Shown here one piece after another: positions 8,745-11,830 of a DNA stretch of 11,830 nucleotides. Both the position numbers and the translations under genes were made by a program. The DNA is from Bacteroidota bacterium (GTDB lineage: Bacteria; Bacteroidota; Ignavibacteria; Kapaibacteriales; UBA2268): assembly GCA_017428585.1 (NCBI GenBank), contig JAFRQN010000105.1:1-11830 (forward strand), read 5' to 3'. Position 1 is the first letter of the stretch. The number at the start of each line of letters is the position of its first letter. The notes beneath the pieces were generated by a model that did not search any database, had not been told where the DNA came from, and worked only from the letters and a program-made list of their open reading frames with translations.

Positions 8745-9854
8745 TTATTCCTTGTTTAGTAAATGATTATATACTTTTTCAACCTTTTTTGCATGTTCTT
8801 TTATGTCAAAATTAGTTACAGCATTTTGACGGCATTTTTCAACGTAATTTTTGCTGCCTGTTTTATTTATTTCAATAAGAGCATTTGCCAATTCTGTTGG
8901 ATTTTTTTCCGGCACCAATATTCCAGTACCTTTAGGAACTGCTTCTCGAACGCCTGATATATCGCTTGCAACAGCAGGAATACCGCACGCCATCGCCTCA
9001 AAAATTACCCTTCCCATACCTTCTACGCCTTCATGAGAAGGAAGCACCAAAACATCAGCTGCCTGCATAAACCTATATATATTATCCCTTTGTCCCCAAA
9101 AATAAAAAATATGCGTTAAATTATAGTCTTTTATTTTATTCTTTACTAATGTTTCAAACTCATTGTTCTCAAATTTTCCAACCAATGAAACTGAAAAATT
9201 ACAGCCTTTATCATTTAGTATTTTTGCAGCTTCGATTAAATCAAGAATCCCTTTGCCATACTTTATCTGTCCAACAAATAAAATATTATAGTCTTTATCA
9301 GGGAAAGACAATTCCTGCTTCAATTTTATTCTTTCTTCATCATCAACAGGAACAAATTTGCTTATATCTACCCCATTAAAAATTATTGACAATTTAGATT
9401 GATATTCTTTTTCTACCCTTTGTCTTGTACCTTCAGAAATTCCTATTAAATGATCTGAATTTTTTATTATTGCTTTATCTAAATTATTTTTTCTGGTTAA
9501 TCTTAAATGATAAATTAATTTTGCATTTGTATGTTTTTTTGCAAATATACTTATAAAAGCATCACGTTCGGAATCACAATGAATAATATCAATTTTATTC
9601 CTTTTAATAATACAATGCAGTTTTATTATATTGCTTAAAGTTCTAAAAATATTCTTTGCCTTCAAAGAACATAAAGGCAGGAAAAAACATTTATATCCAG
9701 CCTCCTCCAATACATTAGACAATTCACCTTCGCTTGGAAGCAAAACATAAGAATTAAAATTTTGTTTATCCAAATTCTTTATAAGCGCAAACATACTTTG
9801 CTGTCCGCCCATTTGCAAAGTAGGATAATGAGAAATATGCAAAATATTAATCAT
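8745..9854 (-). CDS. GT4-family (GT-B fold) glycosyltransferase
   Basis: Likely moves a sugar from a nucleotide-sugar donor to an envelope polysaccharide or lipid at the cytoplasmic face of the inner membrane; donor and acceptor cannot be told from sequence. The 369-residue length is normal. The N-terminal Rossmann half contains HISHYPTLQMGGQQS (7-20), with the glycine-rich acceptor-side loop, and IDIIHCDSERD (88-98). The linker has IFNGVDISKF (158-167). The C-terminal donor half has ILFVGQIKYGKG (191-202), ADVLVLPSHEG (266-276), and the EX7E motif with E278 and E286, followed by AMACGIPAVASDISGVREAV. No transmembrane segment is seen. Start at ATG 9854, 38 bases after the DUF454 gene, without a recognisable SD. 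There are no neighbouring polymerase, flippase or sugar-nucleotide genes, so it is not part of a visible polysaccharide cluster. Confidence 0.92.
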   Translation of the reverse strand: MINILHISHYPTLQMGGQQSMFALIKNLDKQNFNSYVLLPSEGELSNVLEEAGYKCFFLPLCSLKAKNIFRTLSNIIKLHCIIKRNKIDIIHCDSERDAFISIFAKKHTNAKLIYHLRLTRKNNLDKAIIKNSDHLIGISEGTRQRVEKEYQSKLSIIFNGVDISKFVPVDDEERIKLKQELSFPDKDYNILFVGQIKYGKGILDLIEAAKILNDKGCNFSVSLVGKFENNEFETLVKNKIKDYNLTHIFYFWGQRDNIYRFMQAADVLVLPSHEGVEGMGRVIFEAMACGIPAVASDISGVREAVPKGTGILVPEKNPTELANALIEINKTGSKNYVEKCRQNAVTNFDIKEHAKKVEKVYNHLLNKE

Positions 9855-9892
9855 AATGTATCAGATAAAGATTATAAAAAATTGACTATTAA

Positions 9893-10282
9893 TTATATTT
9901 TATTCTCAGCCTTGCCGTCTTTCTTTTTTCGTCCAATTAATATAATATGTATCGAAACCGAAACAGCAACAACCAACAAAATCACATCTACATACCATTT
10001 AAGATGCGTAAAAATAATAGTTGAAATAATGCCCGCCCATAAAATAACCAATGTAGTTATTTTATCACGAAAACGCATTGTTTTATTTTCAACATAATCA
10101 CGTATATAGCGACCAATAAATTTATTATTAAGTAATTTTTCATTAAATTTTTGAGAACTGCGTGAAAAACAATAGGATGCTAATAATAAAAAGGGAGTTG
10201 TTGGCAATACAGGCAAAAACACGCCTATAGTACCGAGAACTACGCATATAATACCTACAACAATAAATAATTTTTTTTTCAT
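9893..10282 (-). CDS. DUF454 / YbaN-family inner-membrane protein
   Basis: Small integral membrane protein (129 residues) of a widespread family without an established biochemical function. The signature is clear: LGTIGVFLPVLPTTPFLLLA across 16-35, then CFSRSS (38-43) and a short amphipathic stretch ending FIGRYIRDYVENK (55-67). Hydrophobic segments at about 5-36, 74-91 and 97-116 suggest three membrane passes and a basic C-terminal tail (GRKKKDGK). The gene starts seven bases after the HATPase stop, and its GAGG ribosome site overlaps that stop codon, so the two are probably translationally coupled. The start reads ATG followed by nine A residues (three Lys codons), a tract that could slip during replication or transcription. 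Confidence 0.88.
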   Translation of the reverse strand: MKKKLFIVVGIICVVLGTIGVFLPVLPTTPFLLLASYCFSRSSQKFNEKLLNNKFIGRYIRDYVENKTMRFRDKITTLVILWAGIISTIIFTHLKWYVDVILLVVAVSVSIHIILIGRKKKDGKAENKI

Positions 10283-10286
10283 AAAA

Positions 10287-10290
10287 CCTC
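10287..10290 (-). promoter_or_regulatory. Shine-Dalgarno site of the DUF454 gene overlapping the upstream stop codon
   Basis: The complement of 10287-10290 reads GAGG, four bases before ATG 10282, and its first base is the last base of the HATPase TAG (10290-10292). It is one of the few clear SD sequences in the window, and its position suggests translational coupling. Confidence 0.6.
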
Positions 10291-10727
10291 TATGATTTTA
10301 TGATTTGTTTTTTATTGTTCAAATCAAACAACATCGATATACAAAAACCACGCTGAGTCATTGTATATGTTCTTTTTGTACATAACCTATCAATTATAAA
10401 GATTCCTCTGCCATGATCTTTTACAATATTTTCAGGATCCAAAGGATTTGGAATTAATGCTTCATTAAAGCCATTGCCCTCGTCAATAATCTCTATATGA
10501 ACAATATTATTTTCTACATAGACATAAATTTCAATAATTTTTGAATTATTTAATTTATTGCCGTGTATAATAGCATTATTAAATGCTTCTAACGCACATA
10601 TATATATATTATGAAATTGAGCTTCAGACATTGATATTGCCGCACGCAATTCTAAAAATATAGGCTCAAGCTTATTTATTGTATTTCTATAGGTATTAAA
10701 CTTACGGTATTTCTCAAAAGTTCTCAT
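10290..10727 (-). CDS. RsbW-type HATPase: anti-sigma regulatory factor / serine-protein kinase
   Basis: Single-domain GHKL ATPase of 145 residues, the size of RsbW/SpoIIAB proteins, which bind a sigma factor or phosphorylate a STAS-domain antagonist in partner-switching circuits. ATP-site elements are present in order: N-box ALEAFNNAIIHGN (45-57, with E47 and N50/N51), DEGNGF (82-87) and HGRGIFIID (105-113). There is no sensor or membrane segment, so it is cytosolic and would act through a partner. No STAS antagonist, PP2C phosphatase or sigma factor lies next to it here, so its target is unknown. Start at ATG 10727, 57 bases after the upstream barrel gene and without a clear SD; seven bases separate it from the DUF454 gene it precedes. 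Family assignment is firm; anti-sigma action versus another kinase role is undecided. Confidence 0.88.
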   Translation of the reverse strand: MRTFEKYRKFNTYRNTINKLEPIFLELRAAISMSEAQFHNIYICALEAFNNAIIHGNKLNNSKIIEIYVYVENNIVHIEIIDEGNGFNEALIPNPLDPENIVKDHGRGIFIIDRLCTKRTYTMTQRGFCISMLFDLNNKKQIIKS

Positions 10728-10774
10728 CGAATTTAGTATATATACATATTAAATATAAATGTATAATCAAAAAC

Positions 10775-10794
10775 TATATTATAACTATAATATA
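10775..10794. repeat. AT-only inverted repeat at the 3' end of the barrel gene
   Basis: TATATTATA (10775-10783) and TATAATATA (10786-10794) form a perfect 9-bp inverted repeat with a two-base centre, overlapping the stop codon (10785-10787) of the partial barrel gene. A second pair, TATACAT (10741-10747) and ATGTATA (10759-10765), lies in the same 57-base gap before the HATPase gene. They may be weak 3'-end hairpins or promoter-associated sequence, but AT-rich composition alone can produce them. Confidence 0.3.
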
Positions 10795-11830
10795 TACGTA
10801 ATTTTTAAAAATAAGTTTGGATTAATTCCAGAATAATTATTATTTATATATTTATATTCCAACCAACCATAACAATTCAAGTAAATATGTTTTAATTTTA
10901 GAGAAAAAGAATAATCAGGCGAATAGGTTGCCAGCTTAGTAGTATTTATTAATTCTGTATTTGTACCTGACTTAATCTGCCCATATTTCAAATAAAAGAA
11001 CCTAAATCCAAAAGAAATTGTTTTATTGTCAAACAAAAAAGCAAATGCAGGAGAAGCAACAAACTCTAAATTTCCCTGTTGAGGAATTTCTGCAAATTGA
11101 TTCCAATATAATTTCCCCTGCTCATAATATCTAATGGACATTTTATCTGTAAGCGCAATTATATTAGATAATTTTATCTGTAAAGTATCTTTATATGAAA
11201 TCTGTCTAAAACTATGGCTTTGTACTGCGCCTGCTCCTGTTAAATATTCAAAATCATAAGTTGTATAATTTGATAGTACTTCAAAAGACGGATTATATAA
11301 CAAAACCTTATTGTCAAATAAAATATTTGTTCTTAAATATATTATTCTATTCCAATTATTCTGCATACTCCGTTCTTTCTTTATAAAAACCAAATGATTC
11401 TGCGTCAAATTTAGATCCACTTTCAATAAAAGCAGTTCAGACAAACGTTTTTTATAGTTTAATGAATTTAAAATATAAACTTCGTCTCTGTCATCATTGT
11501 TTAATATACTTGGAGTATCATATTCTAATTTAGATATAGAGCTATTAAACAACAAAGTATCATTTTTAGTTATGTTCCATATATTATTATAAAAAAGCCC
11601 TAATGTAGTTGATACATTATCTTTTTGCAGCTCTAAATTCTGCAAAGATAAAAAATCAGTATTTGAGATTTTATAACGCTCCTTTATAAAATTGTCTTCG
11701 CCTCTATAATCTATTTCTACATTCAGCTTTTGCATAAAATTTTCTGTGATATGCTGAATGCTTGTTTTTAAATATAACTTCAATTCATTATAATTGCGCG
11801 TAATTAAAGAATTTTTGTTGTTTTCTATGC
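10785..11830 (-). CDS. Uncharacterised outer-membrane beta-barrel-like protein, 5' end outside the window
   Basis: I do not recognise a named family. The frame is open from the stop at 10785 through the right edge, so the gene is partial: a TTG at 11783 is not a convincing start, since the codons before it (reading RNYNELKLYLK across it) continue the same style of sequence with no stop. The visible 347 residues alternate polar and hydrophobic/aromatic residues in short strands separated by polar turns rich in Asn, Asp and Lys, as in SFGFRFFYLKYGQ and SFSLKLKHIYLNCYGWLEYK. The final strand is LFLKITYIL. This suggests an outer-membrane barrel, or the C-terminal barrel of a larger protein such as a receptor or porin. 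It lies first in the same-strand run that includes the other barrel protein. Barrel nature is inferred from pattern only. Confidence 0.6.
   Translation of the reverse strand, partial: IENNKNSLITRNYNELKLYLKTSIQHITENFMQKLNVEIDYRGEDNFIKERYKISNTDFLSLQNLELQKDNVSTTLGLFYNNIWNITKNDTLLFNSSISKLEYDTPSILNNDDRDEVYILNSLNYKKRLSELLLLKVDLNLTQNHLVFIKKERSMQNNWNRIIYLRTNILFDNKVLLYNPSFEVLSNYTTYDFEYLTGAGAVQSHSFRQISYKDTLQIKLSNIIALTDKMSIRYYEQGKLYWNQFAEIPQQGNLEFVASPAFAFLFDNKTISFGFRFFYLKYGQIKSGTNTELINTTKLATYSPDYSFSLKLKHIYLNCYGWLEYKYINNNYSGINPNLFLKITYIL

Noticed and set aside
11781..11783. TTG as start codon of the rightmost gene
   Set aside because: The frame remains open upstream to the window edge, with similar residue composition and no ribosome site.

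Overview
The window is visibly AT-rich and almost fully coding. It reads as chromosome from a Gram-negative bacterium, most plausibly in the Bacteroidota/Chlorobiota/Ignavibacteriota neighbourhood. This placement is an inference from protein content: a long B12-dependent ribonucleotide reductase, a patatin fused to POTRA domains and an outer-membrane barrel, a ComB-family phosphatase, and weak or absent Shine-Dalgarno sequences before most genes. I see no mobile element, CRISPR array, tRNA or rRNA.

Layout. Bases 13-3380 on the plus strand hold nrdJ, the adenosylcobalamin-dependent (class II) ribonucleotide reductase. It is complete from its natural ATG to its C-terminal cysteine cluster, except for a one-base deletion near base 152 that splits it into a 49-codon N-terminal piece and a long downstream frame. 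A short convergent intergenic region with a clear hairpin, U-tracted on both strands, separates it from everything else, which lies on the minus strand.

Minus strand, in transcription order (right to left): a 5'-truncated beta-barrel-like protein of unknown function that runs off the right edge; a small RsbW-type HATPase (anti-sigma factor/serine kinase); a DUF454/YbaN inner-membrane protein; a GT4 glycosyltransferase; a type Vd autotransporter-like patatin with POTRA domains and barrel; a ComB-like 2-phosphosulfolactate phosphatase; and, after a 137-base nearly G/C-free gap, glucose-6-phosphate isomerase (pgi). Gaps between the first six genes are 7-57 bases with no convincing terminator, so they may be one transcript. 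pgi probably has its own promoter.

How they may work together: nrdJ and pgi are housekeeping metabolism. The six-gene run is weighted towards the cell envelope (two barrel proteins, an inner-membrane protein, a glycosyltransferase), with one regulatory kinase near its 5' end. No obviously new defence or mobile system is present. The points most worth a second look are the nrdJ frameshift, the surface patatin and its gene neighbourhood, and the atypical terminal leucine shared by the two barrel proteins.
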